A DNA stretch of 64,000 nt from an uncultured Gammaproteobacteria bacterium (GCA_937899415.1 CALBPI010000060.1:124001-188000); one strand, 5' to 3'. Shown: positions 17,167-25,876, numbered from the stretch's first letter. Notes: a model not told the origin generated them from the sequence alone. Numbers and translations are program-made.

Positions 17167-18647
17167 GCAATCCACACGTCATCGTCGTCGGCGGCGGTAA
17201 TGCAGCATTGTGCGCGGCCATCTCGGCACTGGAGTCAGGCGCCCGCGTGACACTCTTTGAGAAGGGCAATCCTGAGGAGGCGGGTGGTAACAGCCGCTAT
17301 ACGGCGGGCGCCATGCGATTCGCCTACGAGGACCGTGACAGCATTCTCCCGTTGCTGCGCGACCCCCACGATCCGCGCGTGCCCAAGACCGATTTCGGCG
17401 GTTACCCGAGAGAGAAATTCGAAGCGGACATGCTGCACTTCAATGCGGGTCAGCCGCTGAGTGCCTTACAACAGAAGCTCATCAACGCGAGCTACGACAC
17501 CATGGCCTGGCTCACCACTCATGACATTCGGTTTGATCCGATCTACTCGCGCCAGGCCTTCGAGAAGGACGGCAAATATGTGTTCTGGGGCGGTCTGACG
17601 CTGGAGGCCAAGGGCGAGGGCGTCGGCCTTGTCGACGCGGAGCTGGCAGCATTCGAACGGCTGGGTGGTCGCATCGAGTATGAGAGCGCGTGCGAGTCAC
17701 TGCTGATCGACTCGGGGCGCGTGACAGGTGTTGTCGTCGATACGCCGACGGGTCGGCGAGACGTACAGGGCGATGCGGTCGTGCTCGGCTGCGGCGGCTT
17801 TGAGGCCAGCAGCGAGATGCGCGCGGAAGTCATGGGGGGCAACTGGTCGCAAGCCAAGGTTCGGGGCACTCGTCACAACACGGGTGCAGGCCTCAGCATG
17901 GCGCTAGATGCTGGCGCTCACTTACACGGTCGTACCGATGGCTGTCACGCGGTCCCGATGGACCGCGACATGCCCGATTACGGGAACACGGCGCTCCCGT
18001 TTATCGAGCGCAAGCACTATCGGAAAATCTGCTACTTCCTGGGCGTGATGCTCAATGCTCACGGGCAGCGCTTCGTCGATGAGGGCGTTAACTTTCGAAA
18101 CTACACTTACGCGCAATTTGGTCGTGCCGTGCTCGAGCAGCCGGGAAATTTTGCCTGGCAGATATTCGATGCCAAGGTTGATGATCTGCTCTATGCCGAG
18201 TACCGGTTCAAGCATGCCACGTTTGTCGAGGCGGACACGCTTGAGGCGCTGGTTGAGATGCTCGACGGAGTGGACCCAAGCGCGGCCCTCGACACGCTGC
18301 GTGAATTCAATGAGGCGGTTAATGACAGCCGAGCTTTCGATCCGACAGTGCTGGACGGGCGACGCACCCATGGCCTGGCCCTCGAAAAAACGAACTGGGC
18401 CAATCGGATCGACGCGCCGCCGTATCGAGCGTATCCGGTGACTTGCGGGATCACATTTACCTATGCCGGCGTGGCGGTGGACATGAATGCGGCGGTTCTC
18501 AACGCGGATGATGCGCCCATACCGGGCCTGTTCGCCTGTGGCGAGATGATCGGCGGCATATTTGTGGATGGTTACCCGGGGGGTTCGGGCTTAACCTCTG
18601 GCGCGGTGTTTGGGCGCATTGCCGGCGCTTCCGCCGCCAACGCATAG
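17163..18647 (+). CDS. TcuA-like FAD-dependent dehydrogenase
   Basis: A 494-residue flavoprotein of the fumarate reductase/succinate dehydrogenase flavoprotein superfamily, closest by motif to FAD-dependent tricarballylate dehydrogenase (TcuA). The N-terminal Rossmann motif is VVGGGNAALCAAISALESG with FEKG at the end of strand 2; GNSRYTAGAMRF follows; the C-terminal FAD loop reads GGIFVDGYPGGSGLTSGAVFGR. No heme-binding CXXCH and no clear signal peptide, so it is cytoplasmic and needs an electron acceptor. ATG 17163 overlaps the permease stop. The 3' end overlaps the convergent tctE gene by 76 bases. In Salmonella TcuA works with an Fe-S partner TcuB, which is not found here. Confidence 0.86.
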   Translation: MSNPHVIVVGGGNAALCAAISALESGARVTLFEKGNPEEAGGNSRYTAGAMRFAYEDRDSILPLLRDPHDPRVPKTDFGGYPREKFEADMLHFNAGQPLSALQQKLINASYDTMAWLTTHDIRFDPIYSRQAFEKDGKYVFWGGLTLEAKGEGVGLVDAELAAFERLGGRIEYESACESLLIDSGRVTGVVVDTPTGRRDVQGDAVVLGCGGFEASSEMRAEVMGGNWSQAKVRGTRHNTGAGLSMALDAGAHLHGRTDGCHAVPMDRDMPDYGNTALPFIERKHYRKICYFLGVMLNAHGQRFVDEGVNFRNYTYAQFGRAVLEQPGNFAWQIFDAKVDDLLYAEYRFKHATFVEADTLEALVEMLDGVDPSAALDTLREFNEAVNDSRAFDPTVLDGRRTHGLALEKTNWANRIDAPPYRAYPVTCGITFTYAGVAVDMNAAVLNADDAPIPGLFACGEMIGGIFVDGYPGGSGLTSGAVFGRIAGASAANA

Positions 18648-20014
18648 AGCGTTTCAGCCGCGACAGGAAACAGGCAACGAACCGTGGTGCCCGTGTTGTC
18701 GGGCCCGGGCTCGAGGCTCACCGTGCCGCGATGTGCGTCGACGATTTCCTTGACAATGGCGAGCCCGAGACCGGAGCCCGCAGCGCTGGGCGTTGCGCGG
18801 TAGAAGCGCTCAAAAACCCGCTCGCGCTCGGCCTCCGAAACCCCGGGTCCGCCATCGATAATCTCCATGACGGATTGGTTGTTGCGCACAAACGTCCGAA
18901 TCGTAATTGGTGTGGCTTTGTCTGAGTACTTCGCTGCATTGTCGAGCAAATTGTCGATGACCTCGCCGAGCAATAGCTGTTTACCCATAATCGGGGCTGA
19001 TTCGAGGTCGGCAACCACTTGGAGCTCGGGATGATCTACAAGAAACGCCTCTCGGTGTTTTTCTGCGATGGCCTTGAGGTTGAACCGCGAGAGTTCCTGC
19101 TCAGAGAGCCGCATCGACTCGGCATACGTTAGGTTGAGCAGCTGGTTGGTCAGCCGAGCAATCTTTTCGGCACTACGTTTGATCTTGCTGACCGCACGAC
19201 GTTCTCGGTCGCTCTCTGCATGACGGAGCGCCAGTTCAGACTGGGGCAGCAAGGCGGAAACTGGCGTCCTGAGTTGGTGTGCGGCGTTTTCTACGAAGCG
19301 TTTGGTTACGGAGATGTTTTCCGAGAGTCGTCTGAGCAAGTCATTGAGCTCATCCACTAACCCTTCGATTTCATCAGGAAGGTTGTGCCGGCGAATGGGT
19401 GACAGATCATCCATGTCTCGGCGCTGCACAGACTCACCGAGCTGTCGCAGGGGGCGAAGCCCGAGTGAGATGCCCACCGACAGCAGTACGGTTGCGAGGA
19501 TGATGAGCAACAGGACCCGCAACAGCGCATCAATCATGATGGCCGAGACATAATCGTCTCGATCGTTGAGTGTCTGGGCGACAAACGTCGTCATCCACCC
19601 GCTGAAATCGGGACGGTCGACGAGACTGGATACGGCGATGACACGGACGGGCAAGTCGTAGTAGGTCGCGTCATAAAACTGAAGATACTGCTCGAGAACA
19701 TTGATGCCGCCGGGTGGTTCGGGAATGTCCTCGTAGCCCATGATAAAGGCGCTGTCCGGGCCGATGACTTTGTAGAAGAGGTTATCGTTCGTGGTCTCAC
19801 GAATGAGCTCGAGCAGGTCGTCTGTGAGCACATCGCCGCCGGAGGCCAGCGCGTGTTCAGAAATGCTCAACGCCAAGGTAACCAGGAGTTTGTCGAAAAT
19901 GCTCTCGGCCGTGCGCCGGGTATCGACATAGGTGCTTGCGACGTGAGCGCCCGAGAGTAACAGCAGCGGGATCACAAGCCAGGCGAGCAGGCGCCCGTGC
20001 AGTGTTCTCAGCAC
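18572..20014 (-). CDS. tctE: TctE-like membrane sensor histidine kinase
   Basis: A 480-residue inner-membrane sensor kinase. TM1 is about residues 9-28, a periplasmic sensor of roughly 130 residues follows, TM2 is about 163-186, then HAMP (LRPLRQLGESVQRRD), HisKA with H246 in NAAHQLRTPV, and HATPase_c with N box LLDNAAKYS and G boxes DGGPGVSE and GSGLGLAIV. The periplasmic part with FYKVIGPDSAFIMGYEDIP resembles the TctE sensor family that detects tricarboxylates. GTG 20014 overlaps the tctD stop. Its 3' end lies inside the convergent flavoprotein gene. The proline-rich C-terminal tail after about residue 455 is atypical and is coded mostly within that overlap. Confidence 0.93.
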   Translation of the reverse strand: MLRTLHGRLLAWLVIPLLLLSGAHVASTYVDTRRTAESIFDKLLVTLALSISEHALASGGDVLTDDLLELIRETTNDNLFYKVIGPDSAFIMGYEDIPEPPGGINVLEQYLQFYDATYYDLPVRVIAVSSLVDRPDFSGWMTTFVAQTLNDRDDYVSAIMIDALLRVLLLIILATVLLSVGISLGLRPLRQLGESVQRRDMDDLSPIRRHNLPDEIEGLVDELNDLLRRLSENISVTKRFVENAAHQLRTPVSALLPQSELALRHAESDRERRAVSKIKRSAEKIARLTNQLLNLTYAESMRLSEQELSRFNLKAIAEKHREAFLVDHPELQVVADLESAPIMGKQLLLGEVIDNLLDNAAKYSDKATPITIRTFVRNNQSVMEIIDGGPGVSEAERERVFERFYRATPSAAGSGLGLAIVKEIVDAHRGTVSLEPGPDNTGTTVRCLFPVAAETLYALAAEAPAMRPNTAPEVKPEPPG

Positions 20015-20697
20015 GACTGTGGCGCCCCGGCTGGAATGACTTCGAGCAAATAGCCGAGTCCGCGCTTCGTCACAATTCGTACATTCGTATCGACCAGATG
20101 TTTGCGCAAGCGGTGAACGTAGAGCTCGATGGATGAAATACCCGCATCGTCGTCGAACGAAAAGACATGCTGGGCGATTCGTTCTTTGCTGATGACTGCA
20201 CCATTTTGACGAATTAGCGTCTCCAGCACGGCGCGCTCGCGAGGTGCAAGCATCAACGCATCCCCGTCCAACAGAAACTCGCGTGTTGCCTGATCAAACG
20301 CGAGTGCGCCGAATCGAATAATCGGCGAGCGGGCTTCCTTGTCACGCCGTAGCAGCGCGCGAACGCGTGCTTCGAATTCGTGGAGATCAAACGGCTTGAC
20401 CAAGTAGTCGTCGGCGCCCAGGTCCAGGCCGTGGACGCGGTCCTCGATTCTGATTCGTGCCGAAACAACCAGAACAGGCGTCGGGTTACCCTGCGCGCGC
20501 ATGGTGCGAAGTAGTTCGAGCCCATCTGCATCAGGCAGGTTGAGGTCGAGGATCAGGATGTCATATTCGGTCAGGTCTAGAGCGCTGCGGAGACGAGCAC
20601 CCTCGGCAAACCAGTCCGACGCAAGCCCCATGTCGGATAGCGACTGTTGCATGCACTCGGCGATGTCGTCGGTGTCTTCGATAATCAGTGCGCGCAT
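20008..20697 (-). CDS. tctD: TctD-like OmpR-family response regulator
   Basis: A 229-residue response regulator: receiver domain with acidic pocket E7/D8, phospho-acceptor D51 (ILILDLNLPDADG) and K101 in DDYLVKPF, then an OmpR/PhoB winged helix ending VRIVTKRGLGYLLEV. ATG 20697 follows a GGGGGG ribosome site; an upstream in-frame start at 20757 would sit inside the predicted promoter. It is the cognate partner of the overlapping tctE. OmpR-family regulators bind tandem repeats with an 11-base period, and such repeats are present immediately upstream in the divergent gap. Confidence 0.93.
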   Translation of the reverse strand: MRALIIEDTDDIAECMQQSLSDMGLASDWFAEGARLRSALDLTEYDILILDLNLPDADGLELLRTMRAQGNPTPVLVVSARIRIEDRVHGLDLGADDYLVKPFDLHEFEARVRALLRRDKEARSPIIRFGALAFDQATREFLLDGDALMLAPRERAVLETLIRQNGAVISKERIAQHVFSFDDDAGISSIELYVHRLRKHLVDTNVRIVTKRGLGYLLEVIPAGAPQSC

Positions 20698-20742
20698 CTC
20701 TGGGCGCCCCCCGCGCCGCGATTCGCCGTTCTGACAACTAAC

Positions 20743-20774
20743 AGTATAGCCGTGCAACTTTCACTTGGCTTTCG
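20743..20774 (-). promoter_or_regulatory. Predicted tctDE promoter with 11-bp direct repeat
   Basis: Read on the minus strand, CGAAAG (20774-20769) and TGAAAG (20763-20758) repeat with an 11-base period, and a -10 box TATACT follows at 20748-20743 after 9 bases. The activator-type layout has no good -35 hexamer. Transcription would start about 40 bases before the tctD ATG, giving an autoregulated operon. Confidence 0.65.
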
Positions 20775-20781
20775 TCCCGCC

Positions 20782-20814
20782 TGAAAGCTAGTTGAAAGTA
20801 AGCGCACCTATACT
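20782..20814 (+). promoter_or_regulatory. Predicted TonB-receptor promoter with 11-bp direct repeat
   Basis: TGAAAG at 20782-20787 and again at 20793-20798 (11-base period) are followed after 10 bases by TATACT at 20809-20814. It mirrors the opposed repeat of the tctDE promoter, so the whole 20757-20799 segment is an imperfect dyad. I infer binding by TctD, with activation of the receptor gene. Confidence 0.65.
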
Positions 20815-20861
20815 CGCGATCATAAATACATGCGCAAGGTCCATTCAGGGGGGGTACTTTG

Positions 20862-23684
20862 ATGCGTAGATCCACACTCGGATTAGCCGGGCTTGCAGGG
20901 CTTGGTGTCGCAGTCGCGATGGGGGGTAGCACAGCACCAGCTGTTGCACAGGAAACTGAAAGCGTGATTGAAGAGATCACGGTGACAGGCTCCAACATTC
21001 GCCGTAAAAGAGACTTCGAGACGCCGTCTCCAATTCAGACGCTCGACAGCGAGATCATCGCAGCGTCGGGCAGTGGCCAAATGCAGGATCTGCTCAGGAT
21101 TCTGCCTGCCAACGCTGGCTCGGAGATCAACGCGGCACAAACCGACCGGCAGGGCACATCGCAGTTCAGCCTGCGCGGACTGGGTGTCGGTGGCACGCTG
21201 ACGCTCATCAACGGTCGCCGCGCGGGTCTCGCACCGGTCACCACCACACAAGGCTTCTTCTACACCGACATCAACCAGTACCCCTCGAATATGATCGAGA
21301 GTATCGAGGTACTGCTGGACGGCGCCTCGGCGACCTACGGGTCGGAAGCGGTTGGTGGTGTCGTCAATATCATTACGCGCAGAAATTTCGAGGGCCTTGA
21401 GTTCGGTCTCGAATATCGCGAAAACGACCTGAATCCAGCAGAATCAGTAAACGCCGCGTTTGGTGCGCCTCTGGATCGCGGTCATTTCACGATCTTCGCG
21501 AACTACTATCACCAGGACCGTGCACACCGTGGCGATTACGACTGGCTTGCGTCACGTGCCGATGCTTTCTCGACGGTCGCCAGCGAGAACCTGTTCGATT
21601 CATCGACGGGCGCGGGTCGATACAACGCGGCCATCGACCCGGATGGCGACGGATTTTATGATCGGATTGGCAATACCGTCGCGGATCCGAATTGCGGTCA
21701 GCCCAACCCGTTGAGCGGGATCACCAATACCTTTGTCGACGGCACGAACTGCCGATACATCTTCGTCAATCAGCGTACGCTTGTGGCCGAGCAGACACGG
21801 GTACAAGTGTTCTCGCAGTTCGATTACGACGTGTCGGACAACGTTACGGTGTTTGCAGAGGCCAGTTACTCTTCGAATGAGGTGTTGGACACCATCGGCG
21901 GCGCCGTCATGGATTTACGTTTGGATGACGACGGTCACTTCGTGCCCGGCAGTCATCCATTCAACTACTTCGTCGACAACGGTGGCACGCTGACCTGGGA
22001 CCCGGCAGCTGTCGCGGCTGACCCTTCTCTCGCGGTTGACGTCATATTCCGCGGCAGGCCGTTGACGACCTTTGACGGCGATCTGGGTGAAGACATCACG
22101 CGACAGTTTGACAACACGCGCTTGGCATTCGGGTTTGACGCGAACCTGTCGGACCGCTGGAGCCTCAACAGCTCGTTCGTATTCGCGACGTCAAACCTCA
22201 AAGACATTCAGCCGCGCAGCTACTACACGCCGGCATTCCGCGACGCCATCGCGTCGGGGGCCTGGAACCCGTTCGCGAGTGCCTGGGCGACGCCCAATGC
22301 CATTTCCGTTAAGGATGGTGTGAGTGTCGCGGGCAACACGGTCTACGGTCCCGACAGCGACTTGGCGCTGTTTTCGGTGAATCGGACGTTCGTGAAGGAG
22401 ACTACCCAGTCGGTCCTGGAAGTCATCCTGAGTGGTGATCTCTTTGAAGTGAACGGAAACCTTGTCACGGCGGCGTTTGGCGCGCAGTACCGCGATACCG
22501 AATTTTCTGATATTGCCGACAGCCTGTCGGAGTTCCAGATCGACGGCCGCACCGACCCTGTGTTCTCAATCGAAGATTCGAGCCAGGATGTCTATGCGCT
22601 TTTTGCAGAGGCCAGCGTTCCACTAACCGACGCGCTTGAGCTTCAGTTGGCGCTGCGCTACGAAGACTACGGCGACGGTGAGGGCGGGGATACGACCGAT
22701 CCGAAGCTGGGCTTCCGCTGGGCTGCAACCGACATCTTCCAGTTGCGTGGCTCGATAGGTACATCGTTCCAGGCACCCTCGATTCGCAACATCGCCGGCT
22801 CAGTCGGCAGCGGTGTGCTGCCCGACCCGATTACGGCAGCGGTATTCGCGGGCGGGCCCGGTACGGCCTGTGATTCAAACGTCACGGACTCGTTCAACTC
22901 GTCACAGATCACGACAGGCGGGGGGCTTGTGCCGCAGGACGCGACTAACTGGAATCTGGGTACGGTGTTCGACGTCGGTAACTTCACAGCGTCTATCGAC
23001 TACTGGTCGTACGAATTCACGGACCTGATTGGCCCCGGCGAAGCGTTTGGCTCGATCGTGGCCGGCGAATGCAGCAACGGTGTGTACACGCCTGACGCGC
23101 GCGTCGGTCGCAACGGTGTTGGTCAGCTCAGCGAAGTCACGACGAGCTTTGTGAACCTTGGTGGTGTCGACACGGATGGGATCGATTTCACGGGTGCTTA
23201 CACGTTTGACGAAGTGATGGGCGGTGCACTGTCGCTCAACGCTACGGCCACGGTTATCAACTCGTTCGATATCGACTTCGGCGACGGCAGCCCGACGTTC
23301 GACGGTAAAGGCAATCGCAACAGCTTCATCGATCTGTTGGGTTCGGTCCCTGACTTTCGGCTTAATGTCGGTGCAAACTGGTACAACGACAAGCAGAATG
23401 CGTCGGTATTTGTGCGCCACATCGGCGGCTATGACGATCGCGAACCCGATAGTGCCAACGATTCAATTGACTCGTTCACGGTTGTTGACCTTCAGTATGG
23501 TTACACCTTTGACGGGCTTATCGGTTCAGGCAGCACCAACATCGTTGTTGGGATGAACAACGTTGCTGACGAAGATCCGCCCGCAATCGATCGCGGCTCG
23601 GTCAACGGTCGCATCGGGTTTGACGGTCAGGTTCATGATCCGCGTGGTCGGATCACCTACGTGAGGTTCACGCAGAGCTTCTGA
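20862..23684 (+). CDS. TonB-dependent outer-membrane receptor
   Basis: A 940-residue outer-membrane receptor. A signal peptide (MRRSTLGLAGLAGLGVAVAM, cleavage near VAQET) is followed by a TonB-box-like segment EEITVTGSNIRRK, a plug domain with SLRGLGVGGTLTLINGRR and the conserved IESIEVLLDGASATYGSEAVGGVVNI, then a 22-strand barrel ending YVRFTQSF with terminal Phe. ATG 20862 is chosen over the adjoining TTG. The divergent gap holds direct repeats attributed to TctD, and a TctC-like binding protein is encoded two genes on, which suggests that the receptor brings a polycarboxylate or its metal complex across the outer membrane. The barrel type is also common for oligosaccharide or siderophore uptake. 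Confidence 0.95.
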   Translation: MRRSTLGLAGLAGLGVAVAMGGSTAPAVAQETESVIEEITVTGSNIRRKRDFETPSPIQTLDSEIIAASGSGQMQDLLRILPANAGSEINAAQTDRQGTSQFSLRGLGVGGTLTLINGRRAGLAPVTTTQGFFYTDINQYPSNMIESIEVLLDGASATYGSEAVGGVVNIITRRNFEGLEFGLEYRENDLNPAESVNAAFGAPLDRGHFTIFANYYHQDRAHRGDYDWLASRADAFSTVASENLFDSSTGAGRYNAAIDPDGDGFYDRIGNTVADPNCGQPNPLSGITNTFVDGTNCRYIFVNQRTLVAEQTRVQVFSQFDYDVSDNVTVFAEASYSSNEVLDTIGGAVMDLRLDDDGHFVPGSHPFNYFVDNGGTLTWDPAAVAADPSLAVDVIFRGRPLTTFDGDLGEDITRQFDNTRLAFGFDANLSDRWSLNSSFVFATSNLKDIQPRSYYTPAFRDAIASGAWNPFASAWATPNAISVKDGVSVAGNTVYGPDSDLALFSVNRTFVKETTQSVLEVILSGDLFEVNGNLVTAAFGAQYRDTEFSDIADSLSEFQIDGRTDPVFSIEDSSQDVYALFAEASVPLTDALELQLALRYEDYGDGEGGDTTDPKLGFRWAATDIFQLRGSIGTSFQAPSIRNIAGSVGSGVLPDPITAAVFAGGPGTACDSNVTDSFNSSQITTGGGLVPQDATNWNLGTVFDVGNFTASIDYWSYEFTDLIGPGEAFGSIVAGECSNGVYTPDARVGRNGVGQLSEVTTSFVNLGGVDTDGIDFTGAYTFDEVMGGALSLNATATVINSFDIDFGDGSPTFDGKGNRNSFIDLLGSVPDFRLNVGANWYNDKQNASVFVRHIGGYDDREPDSANDSIDSFTVVDLQYGYTFDGLIGSGSTNIVVGMNNVADEDPPAIDRGSVNGRIGFDGQVHDPRGRITYVRFTQSF

Positions 23685-23696
23685 CCGGGGTTACGG

Positions 23697-24278
23697 ATGC
23701 AACGGAACGCATCGATGACAGGAATAAAGACGGCCGCTGTGCGATGCATGGCGGCCGTTCTTGCGTGTGTACCTTCCGTCGCCGATGCGAATGATCAGGC
23801 GTTGGGCCGTGCCTTGCTTGTGTGCGCGGAGGACGCAGATGATGCGTTGCGTCTTCGTTGCGTGGATAGGCTCATCGCGTCGTTGCGAGTCGAGTTCGCA
23901 CCGAATGTGAACTTGAGCCCGCCCGCCGAGCGCCCGGCGATGGCCATTGCGGTTGAGGCGCCCGTGGCCGAGGCTGCAATCGAGGTGCCGAATACGCAAG
24001 AGGTTGAACCAGCATCGACCGCGACCGCAAAGCCCCAACCGGCCGACCCACCGGTGCGTGTGGCTGAAACCCAGCTTGTAAGCGCCTACCAGGACCGAAA
24101 GAAACGCTGGTACTTCGAGTTGGACAACGGCGAGGTCTGGCGCCAGACAGAGGCACGAACCTTGCCCGGCATCAGTGATCTACCCGTGGTGGTTACCGTA
24201 TCGCGTGGCGTGTTTGGTAGCCATAATCTACGTAGCGACGCGTTTTCCGGGTCGATCAAGGTCAAACGCTTCAAATGA
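23697..24278 (+). CDS. Exported protein of unknown function, 193 aa
   Basis: I do not recognise a named family. The N-terminus looks like a signal peptide (VRCMAAVLACVPSVADA). The mature N-terminal part carries ALLVCAEDADDALRLRCVDRLIASL, similar in style to short proteobacterial exported proteins that begin with a Cys-x-n-LRCYDRLA element; the two Cys could form a disulfide. A low-complexity Ala/Pro/Glu linker (about 75-120) leads to a C-terminal beta module with KKRWYFELDNGEVWRQTEA and a basic end KVKRFK. ATG 23715 is an alternative start. It lies 12 bases after the receptor gene and overlaps the next gene (ATGA), so it is part of the same operon and probably periplasmic. Confidence 0.8.
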   Translation: MQRNASMTGIKTAAVRCMAAVLACVPSVADANDQALGRALLVCAEDADDALRLRCVDRLIASLRVEFAPNVNLSPPAERPAMAIAVEAPVAEAAIEVPNTQEVEPASTATAKPQPADPPVRVAETQLVSAYQDRKKRWYFELDNGEVWRQTEARTLPGISDLPVVVTVSRGVFGSHNLRSDAFSGSIKVKRFK

Positions 24279-25384
24279 TCAGAAGAGAACGTTGTCGATG
24301 GCGGCCGCCGTTCTGTGCCTGTGCGGTCATGATGCTAATGGTCAGTGTGGGTGCGTTGGTGACGCCCGCATCGGCCGACGTTGATTTTTCCGGCCAGACC
24401 ATCGAGTGGATCATCCCGTTCCGTGAGGGCGGCGGTTCTGATACCTGGGCACGTTTTAATGCGCCCTTCCTTGCGCGGCATTTGCCGGGCAACCCTGAGA
24501 TCGTCATTCGCAACGTGCCCGGGGGCAGTTCGACCAAAGGCGTCAATCGGTATGCGCAAGGCGCGCCAGCCAATGGCTTGTCGTTGCTCGGAACCTCGGC
24601 ATCGACGCAGTTCCCGTTCTTGCTCGGTGACTCGCGCGTGCGCTACGACTATGCGCAGTGGCGCGTCTTGATGGTGTACCCAACGGGTGGCATCGTTTAT
24701 GTGCGGCCTGAGCTTGGGGTTTCACGCCCCGAGGAACTGGCGCAGCTTCGTGGCAAGCGACTGGTCTACGGGAGTCAAGGCGCGACATCGCTGGACCTTG
24801 TGCCTTTGCTCGGTTTTGAGTTGCTTGGGCTTGATGTGCGGCCCATATTCGGCATTCGTGGCCGCAGCGCCGCGCAACTGGCCTTTCAGCGCGGCGATGC
24901 GACTATTGATTTTCAGACTTCGGCGGCTTACTTCCGTAATGTTGAGCCACTGGTTGCAGCGGGCGAAGCGATTCCTCTTTTCACGCTGGGTGCGCTGAAT
25001 TCCGCCGGCGAACTGGTGCGCGATCCACAGTTTCCCGATCTTCCGCATTTGGGTGAGGTCTACGCGACGATTCACGGCAAGCCACCGAGCGGGCTCGACT
25101 GGGACAGCTGGTTTGCCTTTTTCAGTGCCGGGTTTGGTGCGCAGAAACTTCTTGTCGTGCCGCGAACAACTCCGGACGATGTGATTGCGGCCTACGAAGC
25201 AGCGTTTGAGCGTATGCAGCGGGATCCCGAGTACTTAGCACGACGTACTGACGCACTGGGCGCCTATGAACAGGTCACGGGCGACGCGGCTGAGCGGCTC
25301 TATCGGCTCGCCAGCGATGTGCCGGACCGGCCGCGGCAGTGGATCAAAGCCTGGTTGCGCCGCACATATAACCTCAATATCTGA
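24275..25384 (+). CDS. Orphan TctC-like periplasmic binding protein
   Basis: A 369-residue exported binding protein, longer than typical Bug proteins (about 320). A twin-basic N-terminus and hydrophobic core end near TPASADV. The mature start IEWIIPFREGGGSDTWARF and IVIRNVPGGSSTKGVNRY correspond to the family opening IxxIVPFxxGGGxD and VxNxPGG. There are no tctA/tctB genes in this operon, so it must borrow a permease, perhaps one of the two encoded at 10.6-16.4 kb, or act as a periplasmic sensor or carrier. ATG 24275 overlaps the preceding stop; its last 11 bases overlap a convergent gene. Confidence 0.88.
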   Translation: MIRRERCRWRPPFCACAVMMLMVSVGALVTPASADVDFSGQTIEWIIPFREGGGSDTWARFNAPFLARHLPGNPEIVIRNVPGGSSTKGVNRYAQGAPANGLSLLGTSASTQFPFLLGDSRVRYDYAQWRVLMVYPTGGIVYVRPELGVSRPEELAQLRGKRLVYGSQGATSLDLVPLLGFELLGLDVRPIFGIRGRSAAQLAFQRGDATIDFQTSAAYFRNVEPLVAAGEAIPLFTLGALNSAGELVRDPQFPDLPHLGEVYATIHGKPPSGLDWDSWFAFFSAGFGAQKLLVVPRTTPDDVIAAYEAAFERMQRDPEYLARRTDALGAYEQVTGDAAERLYRLASDVPDRPRQWIKAWLRRTYNLNI

Positions 25385-25799
25385 GCATCGGTCGGCGTCG
25401 CATCCAGAGTGATGCGATGACCGTTACCACGCACACGACGACATAGACTGCCATGTTGCGCCGACCCGGAAATATGCCCTGACCGATCAGGTCGCCACCC
25501 CAATAGGTGATGCTGGCCCCTGCCGTGAGCAACGCCACGGGAATGATCGCCATGAGCACCAAAGCGCCGACACGATCATTGAAGCCCAGGTAGATCAGCG
25601 CGGCTCCTGTGATGAAGTTCGATGACCCGAATGCCGCCATGAGCACGAGCTGGTCGCGCCCGGTTGGACCCGCAAGATCGAGCCCGGCGAAGCCCGCTGC
25701 GACGCTACCAAAAAGTACGGTGTGAACGACGCCACGGATCAGGTCGTAGCTGCCTAGCGCGATGGCGACGATGGAAATGAAACGAGGCCAGTGGTGCAT
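25374..25799 (-). CDS. Small integral membrane protein, unknown function
   Basis: A 141-residue protein with four predicted helices (RFISIVAIALGSYDLIRGVV, a region near 45-60, GALVLMAIIPVALLTAGASI, and MAVYVVVCVVTVIASLW) and a basic C-terminus. No enzymatic motif is seen. I chose ATG 25799, which follows GGAG at a normal distance; a GTG at 25844 is an in-frame alternative. It lies 77 bases downstream of the tetR gene on the same strand and may be coregulated by it. Confidence 0.72.
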   Translation of the reverse strand: MHHWPRFISIVAIALGSYDLIRGVVHTVLFGSVAAGFAGLDLAGPTGRDQLVLMAAFGSSNFITGAALIYLGFNDRVGALVLMAIIPVALLTAGASITYWGGDLIGQGIFPGRRNMAVYVVVCVVTVIASLWMRRRPMLRY

Positions 25800-25876
25800 G
25801 AGGACGGTCTCCAGAAACTCGACACCGAGTGTCCCCGGTGCCACGTGGAGAAAGTGCAGGGCAACGTAAGGAAGTG

